DNA of 5,277 nucleotides from an uncultured Rikenella sp. (GTDB taxonomy: Bacteria; Bacteroidota; Bacteroidia; Bacteroidales; Rikenellaceae): NCBI GenBank assembly GCA_910577885.1, contig CAJTNK010000120.1, forward strand, positions 1 through 5,277. Reading direction: 5' to 3'. The notes beneath the pieces are model-generated. The model did not search any database. It was not told where the DNA came from and worked only from the letters and a program-made list of their open reading frames with translations. This document shows positions 1 to 5,119 of the stretch, piece by piece. The number at the start of each line of letters is the position of its first letter. Position 1 is the first letter of the stretch. Both the position numbers and the translations under genes were made by a program.

Positions 1-1
1 G

Positions 2-220
2 CTTCCCCCGCTGGCGGCGACCCGCCCTCTGGCCCCGGGCGTTCGCGGCAGCGGCGAAGGAGCGTTGTGGGACGTCGGCAGCGCCGGGTGCATCTGGTCG
101 TCGGCGATTCCGACGGGGAGTGGCGATGCCCACTACTTGGACTTCAGCTACGGAGGGATCTACCCGCAGAACTACAATGGCCGTGCGTTCGGTTTTCAGT
201 TGCGTTGCCTCCAGGAATAG
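2..220 (+). CDS. C-terminal fragment of a FISUMP-type secreted or surface protein (5' end outside window)
   Basis: The frame starting at base 2 is open from the window edge to a TAG at 218-220 and gives 72 residues with no start codon, so this is a truncated 3' end. It has the signature of the FISUMP (Fibrobacter succinogenes major paralogous) or DUF1566-like C-terminus common in Bacteroidetes surface proteins. An LPP..A.R stretch with a following SG motif is followed by GCIWSS (residues 29-34, family form GxYWSS), then a Leu/Phe strand DAHYLDFSYGG, and finally RAFGFQLRC (61-69), matching the family ending RxxGFxVRC. Such proteins usually have an N-terminal lipoprotein or Sec signal and sit on the cell surface, often as large paralogous families. 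The function of this one is unknown. The frame ends 126 bp before gpmI on the same strand, with no clear terminator between them. The family call rests on motif recognition only. Confidence 0.72.
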   Translation, partial: LPPLAATRPLAPGVRGSGEGALWDVGSAGCIWSSAIPTGSGDAHYLDFSYGGIYPQNYNGRAFGFQLRCLQE

Positions 221-270
221 GGAGAGGCGCGGCCCCGGTGGGCGCAGTTGCGGGGCCTCCAGGAATAGGG
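197..270 (+). repeat. Duplicated 26-bp gene 3' end (copies at 197-222 and 245-270)
   Basis: The 26 bases at 197-222, which encode the last residues (QLRCLQE) and stop of the FISUMP-type gene, recur at 245-270 with only two mismatches (TT at 205-206 against GG at 253-254). The copies are 48 bp apart, so both lie in the same reading frame. The second copy reads QLRGLQE followed by TAG. The bases between the copies do not resemble the upstream coding sequence in an obvious way. This could be a local tandem duplication or the scar of a recombination that swapped paralogous 3' ends. Confidence 0.85.
231..257 (+). other. GC-only hairpin after the FISUMP-type gene
   Basis: GGCCCCG at 231-237 can pair perfectly with CGGGGCC at 251-257 around a 13-nt loop. 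The right arm lies inside the second copy of the 26-bp repeat and uses the two G bases that distinguish it from the first copy. No T-run follows, so it does not meet the usual form of an intrinsic terminator. It may only reduce read-through into gpmI, or it may be a chance structure in very GC-rich DNA. Confidence 0.35.
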
Positions 271-346
271 GCCGCTCGGCGCTCCGGGCAGAGGGATCGG
301 AGGAGAGAACGAGATACGAAATTTTAAAAATAAAATACATAAAATC

Positions 347-1864
347 ATGAAAAACAAAGTGTTGCTGATGATCCTCGACGGGTGGGGCAAGGGCGATCAT
401 TCGAAGCGGGATGCGATTTTCTCGGCCCATCCGGAGTTCATCGATTCGTTGATGGCGAAGTATCCGAACGCCGAACTGTTGACCAGCGGCGAAAACGTCG
501 GACTGCCCGACGGACAGATGGGGAATTCGGAAGTCGGACACCAGAATATCGGTGCCGGGCGGATCATTTATCAGGATTTGGTAAAGATCAACCGGGCGGC
601 CAAGGATGGGTCGATCATGCAGAATCCGGAGATCGTGGCGGCGTTCGAGTATGCCAAGACCCAGGGCAGGAAGGTCCATTTCATGGGGCTGGTTTCGGCC
701 GGGGGGGTGCATAGCTCGCTGGAACACCTCTTCACGCTGTGCGACATCGCCAAACACTACGGGATCGGGGAGACTTACGTCCATGCGTTCATGGACGGCC
801 GCGATACCGACCCGAAGAGCGGGGCCGGGTACTTGCGGGAGCTGGAGGCGCATATGGCTCGGTCGACCGGGCGGATTGCCAGCGTCATCGGGCGGTACTA
901 TGCCATGGACCGCGACAAACGGTGGGAGCGGGTCAAGGAGGCTTACGACCTGATCGTCAAAGGGGTCGGGACGAAAGCTACGGATGCCGTGGCGGCCGTC
1001 GAAGCCTCGTATGCCGAGGGGGTGACGGACGAGTTCATCAAACCGATCGCGATGACCGATGCGCAGGGAGCGCCGATCGGCTTGATCGAAGAGGGCGATA
1101 TGGTCATTTTCTTCAACTACCGCAATGACCGCGCCAAGGAGTTGACCCAGGTGCTGACCCAGTGCGACATGCCGGAGCAGGGGATGACGACCCTTCCGTT
1201 GTATTATTGCACGATGACCCCGTATGATTCGTCGTTCCGCGGACTGCACATCCTGTTCGACAAGGAGAATGTCGAAAACACGCTCGGCGAGTGGATCTCG
1301 AAGCAGGGATTGTCGCAGTTGCGGATTGCCGAGACCGAGAAGTTCGCCCACGTCACGTTCTTTTTCAACGGCGGTCGCGAACAGCCGTTCGAGGGCGAAA
1401 AACGGATCCTGATTAACTCGCCGAAGGTGGCTACCTACGATTTGCAGCCGGAGATGAGCGCTTACGAGGTGGCGGCGGCGTTGGTGAAAGACATCCGGAC
1501 CGAGGCGCCGGACTTTATCTGCCTGAACTTCGCCAATGGCGATATGGTGGGGCATACCGGGGTGTATGAGGCCATCGAGAAGGCGGTGCGGGCGGTGGAT
1601 GCTTGTGTGAAGGATGTCGTGACGGCGGCGCGCGAGGCGGGGTATACGATCCTGATTTGTGCCGACCACGGGAATGCCGACAATGCGGTCAATGCGGATG
1701 GGACGCCGAATACGGCTCATTCGTTGAACCCTGTGCCGTTGATCGTCGTGTCGGACTCGATCCGGGAGGTGCATGACGGGGTGCTGGCCGACCTGGCGCC
1801 GACCGTGCTCAAGATCATGGGCATCGAGCAGCCGAAGGAGATGACCGGTCACGCTTTGGTGTAG
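347..1864 (+). CDS. gpmI: 2,3-bisphosphoglycerate-independent phosphoglycerate mutase
   Basis: GpmI interconverts 3-phosphoglycerate and 2-phosphoglycerate in cytosolic glycolysis and gluconeogenesis (EC 5.4.2.12) through a phosphoserine intermediate and two Mn ions. At 505 residues it is full length for the family. The N-terminal LDGWG motif supplies Asp11, and MGNSEVGHQNIGAGR carries the nucleophile Ser61. His122, the GRD at 151-153, Arg183, Arg189, Arg259, Arg262 and Lys332 match the known substrate-binding positions. Asp399 and His403 (NGDMVGH), Asp440-His441 (ADHGN) and His458 (AHS) complete the two metal sites. The spacing matches the Bacillus enzyme with offsets of one to four residues. 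The ATG at 347 follows an AT-rich leader (about 319-346) without a strong Shine-Dalgarno site, as is common in Bacteroidetes. No -7 TAnnTTTG box was found upstream, so its promoter is unidentified. The gene appears intact and probably single-gene, since a 275-bp gap follows. Confidence 0.98.
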   Translation: MKNKVLLMILDGWGKGDHSKRDAIFSAHPEFIDSLMAKYPNAELLTSGENVGLPDGQMGNSEVGHQNIGAGRIIYQDLVKINRAAKDGSIMQNPEIVAAFEYAKTQGRKVHFMGLVSAGGVHSSLEHLFTLCDIAKHYGIGETYVHAFMDGRDTDPKSGAGYLRELEAHMARSTGRIASVIGRYYAMDRDKRWERVKEAYDLIVKGVGTKATDAVAAVEASYAEGVTDEFIKPIAMTDAQGAPIGLIEEGDMVIFFNYRNDRAKELTQVLTQCDMPEQGMTTLPLYYCTMTPYDSSFRGLHILFDKENVENTLGEWISKQGLSQLRIAETEKFAHVTFFFNGGREQPFEGEKRILINSPKVATYDLQPEMSAYEVAAALVKDIRTEAPDFICLNFANGDMVGHTGVYEAIEKAVRAVDACVKDVVTAAREAGYTILICADHGNADNAVNADGTPNTAHSLNPVPLIVVSDSIREVHDGVLADLAPTVLKIMGIEQPKEMTGHALV

Positions 1865-1872
1865 CTTCCGGC

Positions 1873-2021
1873 GACAATCGTCCGTTGTTTTTATTGGGGC
1901 TACGGAGAACGGTCATGCGAAACGAAGTTTCGCTTTAGAGCGCATCCCTCCGGGATGCTTTGCCTGCTTTACCCCGATCCAAAGAGTTGCCAATGACGGG
2001 GCGAAATAATGGACGATTCTC
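1873..2021 (+). other. Candidate structured intergenic element (long closing helix enclosing an inner helix and two hairpins)
   Basis: Bases 1873-1891 can pair with 2003-2021. Read as + strand RNA, 16 consecutive pairs form at 1876-1891 with 2003-2018, three of them G-U or U-G wobbles, and two further pairs lie beyond one C-C mismatch. Inside, 1893-1899 (ATTGGGG) can pair with 1972-1978 (CCCCGAT) with one wobble. This inner helix encloses two perfect 7-bp hairpins at 1917-1933 and 1942-1958. The wobbles become A-C mismatches on the other strand, so if this is an RNA, the + strand is the likelier transcript. It lies between gpmI and the DUF2795 promoter. It might be a 3'-UTR structure, a small RNA, or a MITE-like dispersed repeat with 18-bp imperfect terminal inverted repeats. 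No known RNA family was recognised. The pairing was done by eye. Confidence 0.5.
1917..1958 (+). repeat. Two tandem perfect hairpins with 3-nt loops, each followed by TTT
   Basis: GCGAAAC (1917-1923) pairs with GTTTCGC (1927-1933) around the loop GAA. GCATCCC (1942-1948) pairs with GGGATGC (1952-1958) around the loop TCC. Each stem is seven perfect base pairs followed by three T bases, and the two are 8 bp apart. They may act as a weak double terminator for gpmI, which ends about 50 bp upstream, or they may be the core of a REP-like dispersed palindrome. The T-runs are short for an efficient intrinsic terminator. Confidence 0.6.
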
Positions 2022-2032
2022 GGAAAAATGAT

Positions 2033-2040
2033 TACTTTTG
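2033..2040 (+). promoter_or_regulatory. Bacteroidetes-type -7 promoter element
   Basis: TACTTTTG fits the Bacteroidetes sigma-ABfr -7 consensus TAnnTTTG exactly. Transcription would start about seven bases downstream, giving a leader of roughly 90 nt before the DUF2795 gene. No TTTG -33 element was found at the usual spacing of about 19-21 bp (around 2010), where the right arm of the upstream folded element lies instead. The call therefore rests on the -7 match alone. Confidence 0.5.
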
Positions 2041-2139
2041 CAAATTCCGAGGTCGACCCTCGTCGTCGCTTCCCGCTCGGGATAGGCGACAGGGGGTGAC
2101 AACGTTTGCGAAACAGATACTTACGAACACGAGAGAGAT

Positions 2140-2361
2140 ATGTACTGGACACTTGAACTGGCCTCGAAGCTCGAAGACGCGCCGTGGCCTGCCACCAAAG
2201 ACGAGTTGATCGACTATGCGATCCGTTCGGGCGCGCCGTTGGAGGTGATCGAAAACCTCCAGGAGATCGAGGACGAGGGCGAAATTTACGAGAGTATTGA
2301 AGACATCTGGCCGGACTATCCGAGTAAGGACGACTTCTTTTTCAACGAAGACGAATATTGA
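2140..2361 (+). CDS. DUF2795 family small acidic protein
   Basis: This 73-residue, strongly acidic protein belongs, as I recognise it, to the DUF2795 proteins conserved in Bacteroidetes. The start MYWTLELASKLEDAPWPATK, the central helix-like segment DELIDYAIRSGAPLEVIENL, and the acidic aromatic tail ending DDFFFNEDEY are characteristic. It has no signal peptide or membrane segment, so it should be cytosolic. The biochemical role of the family is not established. The conserved central segment could be a small helical protein- or nucleic-acid-binding module, but that is inference. The ATG at 2140 is preceded by a purine-rich GAGAGAG at about 2131-2137, a plausible ribosome-binding site. It lies 84 bp upstream of nusB on the same strand and may share its transcript, although a hairpin separates them. 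It is complete, and its length is normal for the family. Confidence 0.88.
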   Translation: MYWTLELASKLEDAPWPATKDELIDYAIRSGAPLEVIENLQEIEDEGEIYESIEDIWPDYPSKDDFFFNEDEY

Positions 2362-2368
2362 TCGCGCG

Positions 2369-2397
2369 GGGAGGGCAGGGGCTTTTTCTGTCCTCCC
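2369..2397 (+). promoter_or_regulatory. 10-bp hairpin between the DUF2795 gene and nusB
   Basis: GGGAGGGCAG (2369-2378) pairs with CTGTCCTCCC (2388-2397), with a single G-U wobble among ten pairs and a 9-nt loop (GGGC followed by five T). The five-T run lies in the loop, and nothing T-rich follows immediately, so this is not a standard intrinsic terminator. It begins 7 bases after the DUF2795 stop and ends 48 bases before the nusB start. It could protect the upstream mRNA 3' end or attenuate transcription into nusB. Confidence 0.5.
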
Positions 2398-2401
2398 GAC
2401 G

Positions 2402-2409
2402 TATCTTTC
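2402..2409 (+). promoter_or_regulatory. Possible -7 promoter element for nusB
   Basis: TATCTTTC differs from the Bacteroidetes -7 consensus TAnnTTTG only in its last base and sits just after the hairpin, 36 bases before the nusB start. No convincing -33 TTTG is present at the right distance. It is offered as a weak candidate that would let nusB be transcribed apart from the DUF2795 gene. Confidence 0.25.
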
Positions 2410-2445
2410 ATACATTCAATCTACTACATCACACCGTTCACGCCC

Positions 2446-3456
2446 ATGCTTAGTCGACGATTGCTTCGTATCAAGACCGTCAAATCGCTCTACAGCTACT
2501 TCCAATCCGGCGAAGACTCGTTGAGCCGTTCGGAAAAGGAGTTGACGGCCAGTATTCGGAAAAGCTACGAACTCTACCTGATGACGATCGCCCTGGTGGG
2601 CGAAGTGGCGGAGGTGGCCCGAGAGAGGATCGCTATCGGGCAGGCCAAGATGATGCCCACCGAGGAGGACCTGCATCCCAATCGGAGGTTTGTCGATAAC
2701 CGGGTGGTGGCTCGTATCGAGGAGAGTGCTGCGCTGGGGGATGCCATGACGCGGTACAAAGTCTCGTGGCGCGGACAGGAGGCGTTGATGAAGCGACTGT
2801 ATCAGGATATGGTCGCGGCGCCGTACTACAAACGCTATATGGAGGCGAGTGTGCCGACCGACGAACGGGAGGCGTGGGGGGCCGATCGACGCTTTGTGAA
2901 CGATTTTCTGGCGACCTTGGAGGACAACGAATACTTCGAAGAGGCGTTGGAAGAGATGTCGATGTACTGGGTCGACGATTTGGCTTACTGCCTCGGGCTG
3001 GCGATTCGGACGATCGGTTTTCTGAACGAAAGTTCGGCGGATTTGGATATCATGCCCATGTACAAGAACGACGAGGATCGGGAGTATGTCGAGACTTTGT
3101 TCCGGAAGGCGCTGGTGGGGCATGAGGAGTATTTCGGGTACATCGATCGCTTTACCCAGAACTGGGATTTCGACCGGATTGCTTTCATGGACAAACTCAT
3201 TATGCTGGCGGCGATAACGGAACTGGTTCAATTTCCGACCATTCCGGTGAAGGTGACTCTTGATGAGTTTATCGAAATATCGAAATATTATTCCACGCCG
3301 GGGAGCAGTGTCTTTGTGAACGGGATTTTGGACCGTATGGTGGCGTGGCTTACCCAGGAGGGGAAGATCGTCAAGCAGGGGAGGGGATTGATCGACACCG
3401 CGGTGAATAAAACCGAGGGGAACAAATCGGCGACGGGTGGACATGCGATTCAGTAA
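2446..3456 (+). CDS. nusB: Transcription antitermination factor NusB, long Bacteroidetes form
   Basis: NusB binds boxA RNA together with NusE (ribosomal protein S10) and promotes antitermination of rRNA operons in the cytosol. The protein is 336 residues, against about 140 for the classic form. It opens with MLSRRLLRIKTVKSLYSYF, the NusB-like first helix often found at the start of the long Bacteroidetes proteins. A charged, mostly helical insertion of about 200 residues follows. The recognisable NusB core is C-terminal, around 215-300: FDRIAFMDKLIMLAAITELVQ (the D..IL.LAI.EL signature), IPVKVTLDEFIEISKYY, and SSVFVNGILDRMV (the FVNGVLD motif). The last 25 residues or so are low-conservation tail. 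The ATG at 2446 keeps the conserved MLSRR start. The 3' end overlaps the downstream lipoprotein gene by 14 bases, which suggests translational coupling. A large open frame on the opposite strand across this gene looks like a compositional shadow. Confidence 0.95.
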   Translation: MLSRRLLRIKTVKSLYSYFQSGEDSLSRSEKELTASIRKSYELYLMTIALVGEVAEVARERIAIGQAKMMPTEEDLHPNRRFVDNRVVARIEESAALGDAMTRYKVSWRGQEALMKRLYQDMVAAPYYKRYMEASVPTDEREAWGADRRFVNDFLATLEDNEYFEEALEEMSMYWVDDLAYCLGLAIRTIGFLNESSADLDIMPMYKNDEDREYVETLFRKALVGHEEYFGYIDRFTQNWDFDRIAFMDKLIMLAAITELVQFPTIPVKVTLDEFIEISKYYSTPGSSVFVNGILDRMVAWLTQEGKIVKQGRGLIDTAVNKTEGNKSATGGHAIQ

Positions 3457-3949
3457 CGACAATAGATTTCGGGCTGCACTGTTGGCTTTCGGGGTGCTGT
3501 TCTCGATGGCGGGTTGCGGCTCGGGCTCGGGGGCTTCTTCTTCGACGGCGGAGAGGGACTCTGCCGCGGCGAGGGTTGCGGCGGGGGAGCTGGTGGTGGC
3601 CTTTCCGGTCGGAGCGGAGGGGGCGGAACAGGAGGAGGGGCGGAGTTACGACACGATTACCATGGGGCGGATGGCCGAGGGGGAGGTGATCGAGGGGCGG
3701 TTCGGGGTGGCGAATCGGACGGGCAAACCGCTCGTGATTGTGCAGGTCATTACGGGGTGCGGGTGTACGACGGCCGACTACGATCCGGCGCCGATTGCAC
3801 CGGGGGATACGCTGGCCATTACCTGGCAGTTCGACAGCAAGGGACGGTACGGACAGCAGTTCAAATCCATCGAGGTGATTGCCGCGGCGGCGGGAAAGGA
3901 GGGGGGACGGGAGTGTGCGACGGTCTATTTGGAGGGAGAGGTGATTTAG
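3443..3949 (+). CDS. DUF1573 domain lipoprotein
   Basis: The protein has 168 residues from the ATG at 3443. A GTG at 3437 would add two residues, but the ATG is preferred. The N-terminus has basic residues, a hydrophobic stretch (ALLAFGVLFSMAG, 12-24) and a lipobox MAG-Cys25, so it should be exported and lipid-anchored. No Lys-Asp/Glu surface-export signal follows the Cys, which suggests it faces the periplasm. A Gly/Ser/Ala-rich acidic linker runs to about residue 68. The DUF1573 domain (about 70-168) contains GRFGVANRTGKPLVIVQV, the hallmark GCGCTT (Cys106, Cys108), APIAPGDTLAITWQFDS, and GRYGQQFKSIEV. This Ig-like fold is frequent in Bacteroidetes, and its molecular role is unknown. The paired cysteines could bind a metal or form a disulfide (inference). 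It overlaps nusB by 14 bases and precedes yajC, an arrangement I recall from other Bacteroidales. Confidence 0.9.
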   Translation: MRFSNDNRFRAALLAFGVLFSMAGCGSGSGASSSTAERDSAAARVAAGELVVAFPVGAEGAEQEEGRSYDTITMGRMAEGEVIEGRFGVANRTGKPLVIVQVITGCGCTTADYDPAPIAPGDTLAITWQFDSKGRYGQQFKSIEVIAAAAGKEGGRECATVYLEGEVI

Positions 3950-4079
3950 GGCTCTCGACTTGGTGGAGGAAATAAGCTCGTTTTTTGCACGATAATTGTA
4001 TACTAAAACAGAGTCCCGATACGTTATTTCGTTCGAGAGGCTCATTTACGATACGAAAAATAACCAAATAAATAGAACA
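3950..4079 (+). other. 130-bp leader between the DUF1573 gene and yajC
   Basis: The base composition shifts sharply to AT-rich before yajC. A six-T run followed by G (3981-3987) resembles a -33 TTTG, but no TAnnTTTG box lies at the proper distance. TATACT at 3999-4004 resembles a sigma-70 -10 box but lies too close to the TTGCAC at 3985-3990 to pair with it. No hairpin precedes the T-run, so it is not a clear terminator of the upstream gene. The last 30 bases are A-rich, a typical Bacteroidetes translation-initiation context. The spacing suggests yajC may have its own promoter, but I could not identify one. Confidence 0.4.
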
Positions 4080-4406
4080 ATGACATTTAACACAATCATG
4101 CTTCAAGGCGGCGATGCGTCGCAACAGGGGGGCGGCGGTAATTTCTCGTTCATCATCATGATGGTCTTGATCTTCGTGGTGATGTACTTCTTCATGATCC
4201 GCCCGCAGCAGAAACGCCAAAAAGAGCTCAACAAGTTCCGCAACTCGCTCGAAAACGGCACGAAAGTCGTGACGGCCGGTGGGATCTATGGTACGGTCAA
4301 GGAGGTGAACGAAGATACGGTGCTGATCGAGGTGGATAACGGCGTGAAGTTGCGGATTGCCAAGAGCATGGTGATGCGCGATCCGGCGGATATGGTGCAG
4401 CGGTAA
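4080..4406 (+). CDS. yajC: Preprotein translocase subunit YajC
   Basis: YajC is a small inner-membrane protein that associates with SecDF and the SecYEG channel during protein export. From the ATG at 4080 the product is 108 residues, normal for the family. A short Gly/Gln-rich N-terminus (LQGGDASQQGGGG, 8-20) leads into one transmembrane helix at about 22-40 (FSFIIMMVLIFVVMYFFMI). The family signature RPQQKRQKE (41-49) follows. The cytosolic domain contains NSLENGTKVVTAGGIYGTV, then VNEDTVLIEVDNGVKLRIAKSMV. The frame stays open upstream to another ATG at 3996, which would add 28 hydrophilic residues unlike any YajC, so 4080 is chosen; Met7 is a less likely alternative. Two hairpins with T-runs follow. 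In other Bacteroidales that I recall, ybbR and coaE often follow yajC, but here the unit ends with yajC. Confidence 0.96.
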   Translation: MTFNTIMLQGGDASQQGGGGNFSFIIMMVLIFVVMYFFMIRPQQKRQKELNKFRNSLENGTKVVTAGGIYGTVKEVNEDTVLIEVDNGVKLRIAKSMVMRDPADMVQR

Positions 4407-4416
4407 TTTCTCGGGA

Positions 4417-4457
4417 GCCGCTTCAGGCAGTTTGTCCGGAGCGGCCTAATAGTTTTT
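4417..4457 (+). terminator. Proximal terminator-like hairpin after yajC
   Basis: Bases 4417-4424 (GCCGCTTC) pair with 4438-4445 (GGAGCGGC), eight pairs including one wobble, around a 13-nt loop. Seven bases later a run of five T (4453-4457) appears. The hairpin begins 10 bases after the yajC stop. The gap between stem and T-run makes it an imperfect intrinsic terminator, so it may act with the next hairpin. Confidence 0.5.
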
Positions 4458-4527
4458 CGGCCTTGCTTTTTCTTCGATGCCCTTTTGGTTGGGGGGCGGC
4501 GTGGAGAAAGCAAGGCCGATCTTTTTT
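4458..4527 (+). terminator. Strong distal terminator after yajC
   Basis: CGGCCTTGCTTT (4458-4469) is the exact reverse complement of AAAGCAAGGCCG (4507-4518), a perfect 12-bp stem. Four further pairs can form inside (4472-4475 with 4503-4506) past a 2-nt bulge. A six-T run (4522-4527) follows within four bases of the stem. The inner loop is large and Gly-codon-like (GGGGGGCGGCG). The T-run lies only on the + side, so it should stop transcription from yajC and not from the convergent adenosyltransferase gene. Confidence 0.72.
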
Positions 4528-4555
4528 GATGGAGTCCGTACAGCGTGTCGGTTAA

Positions 4556-5119
4556 TTAAGGTTCCCATCGCACTTCCTCCGCTCCGAAGTCGCTCCCCAG
4601 CCTCCGCCCCAAGGCGTAGAAATAGTCCGACAGGCGGTTCAAAAACCGGCCCACCGTCTCCGGCAGCTCCGGAAACCGGCTCGCCGCGCTCACCGTACGC
4701 CGTTCGGCTCGTCGGCAAACCGTTCGGCAAACATGGCTGTACGACACCAACGGATGGCCGCACGGCAAGGTGAAATGCCGCAGCTCCGGCAACCCCTCCG
4801 ACAACCGGTCGATCCCTCGTTCGAGCCGCTCGACATCCTCCGCTCCGATCTGCGGCAGCTTCGCAAACCACTCCGCTTCCGCCGCCAACAACGCTTCGCA
4901 ACGCATCAGCCTCTCCAACACCCACACCAACTCCTCCCGCACAACCGACTGCGAACCTCCGTCCTCCCTGCCCAACAGGTCGTGCAAATACCCCACATGC
5001 GCCCCCAACTCGTCCACCGTCCCATAAGCCTCGATCCGCAGATCGTCCTTGGCGGCCCGTGTCCCGCCCACCAACGAGGTCTGACCCCGATCACCACTCC
5101 GTGTGTAAATCTTCATCAT
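4556..5119 (-). CDS. pduO: PduO-type ATP:cob(I)alamin adenosyltransferase
   Basis: The enzyme transfers the 5'-deoxyadenosyl group of ATP to cob(I)alamin, making coenzyme B12 in the cytosol (EC 2.5.1.17) for enzymes such as methylmalonyl-CoA mutase. The 187 residues are a normal length. The ATP-binding N-terminus is clear: KIYTRSGDRGQTSLVGG (3-19), Lys24, Arg28, AYGTVDEL (31-38). The C-terminal half has FTLPCGHP (116-123), the family SxxH..RTVCRRAER block (Arg132, 135-140) and NRLSDYFY (161-168). Two positions differ from the consensus as I recall it. The Asn after DEL (DELN) is Gly39, and the second residue of LPGG is Cys120. The central segment (about 62-92) is also divergent. The first of two adjacent ATGs (5119, 5116) is used, with AAGG just upstream. 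It is convergent with yajC. No B12 riboswitch or B12 box was seen upstream. Confidence 0.93.
   Translation of the reverse strand: MMKIYTRSGDRGQTSLVGGTRAAKDDLRIEAYGTVDELGAHVGYLHDLLGREDGGSQSVVREELVWVLERLMRCEALLAAEAEWFAKLPQIGAEDVERLERGIDRLSEGLPELRHFTLPCGHPLVSYSHVCRTVCRRAERRTVSAASRFPELPETVGRFLNRLSDYFYALGRRLGSDFGAEEVRWEP

Noticed and set aside
67..390. Small open frames between the window start and gpmI (67-327 +, 120-350 +, 196-390 -)
   Set aside because: They overlap the FISUMP-type fragment or gpmI, are Arg-rich shadow translations, and show no recognisable family.
1913..2152. 79-codon minus-strand frame across the gpmI-DUF2795 gap
   Set aside because: It runs through the hairpin element and into the DUF2795 start, and shows no domain or start-site support. 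The palindromic repeats explain its openness.
2416..3462. 348-codon open frame on the minus strand opposite nusB
   Set aside because: It mirrors the nusB frame exactly in GC-rich DNA, has a His/Arg/Pro-rich composition with no recognisable domain, and nusB is unambiguous on the + strand.
3514..3975. Gly-rich 153-codon + strand frame inside the DUF1573 gene
   Set aside because: It is the +1 shadow of the G-rich coding sequence with no start context or family features.
3371..4045. 224-codon minus-strand open frame over the DUF1573 gene
   Set aside because: The Arg/Pro/His-rich low-complexity translation is typical of an antisense shadow, and the + strand lipoprotein has clear signal and domain motifs.
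3996..4079. 28-residue N-terminal extension of YajC
   Set aside because: The added residues are hydrophilic and unlike YajC N-termini, and the ATG at 4080 has the usual A-rich initiation context and gives normal length.
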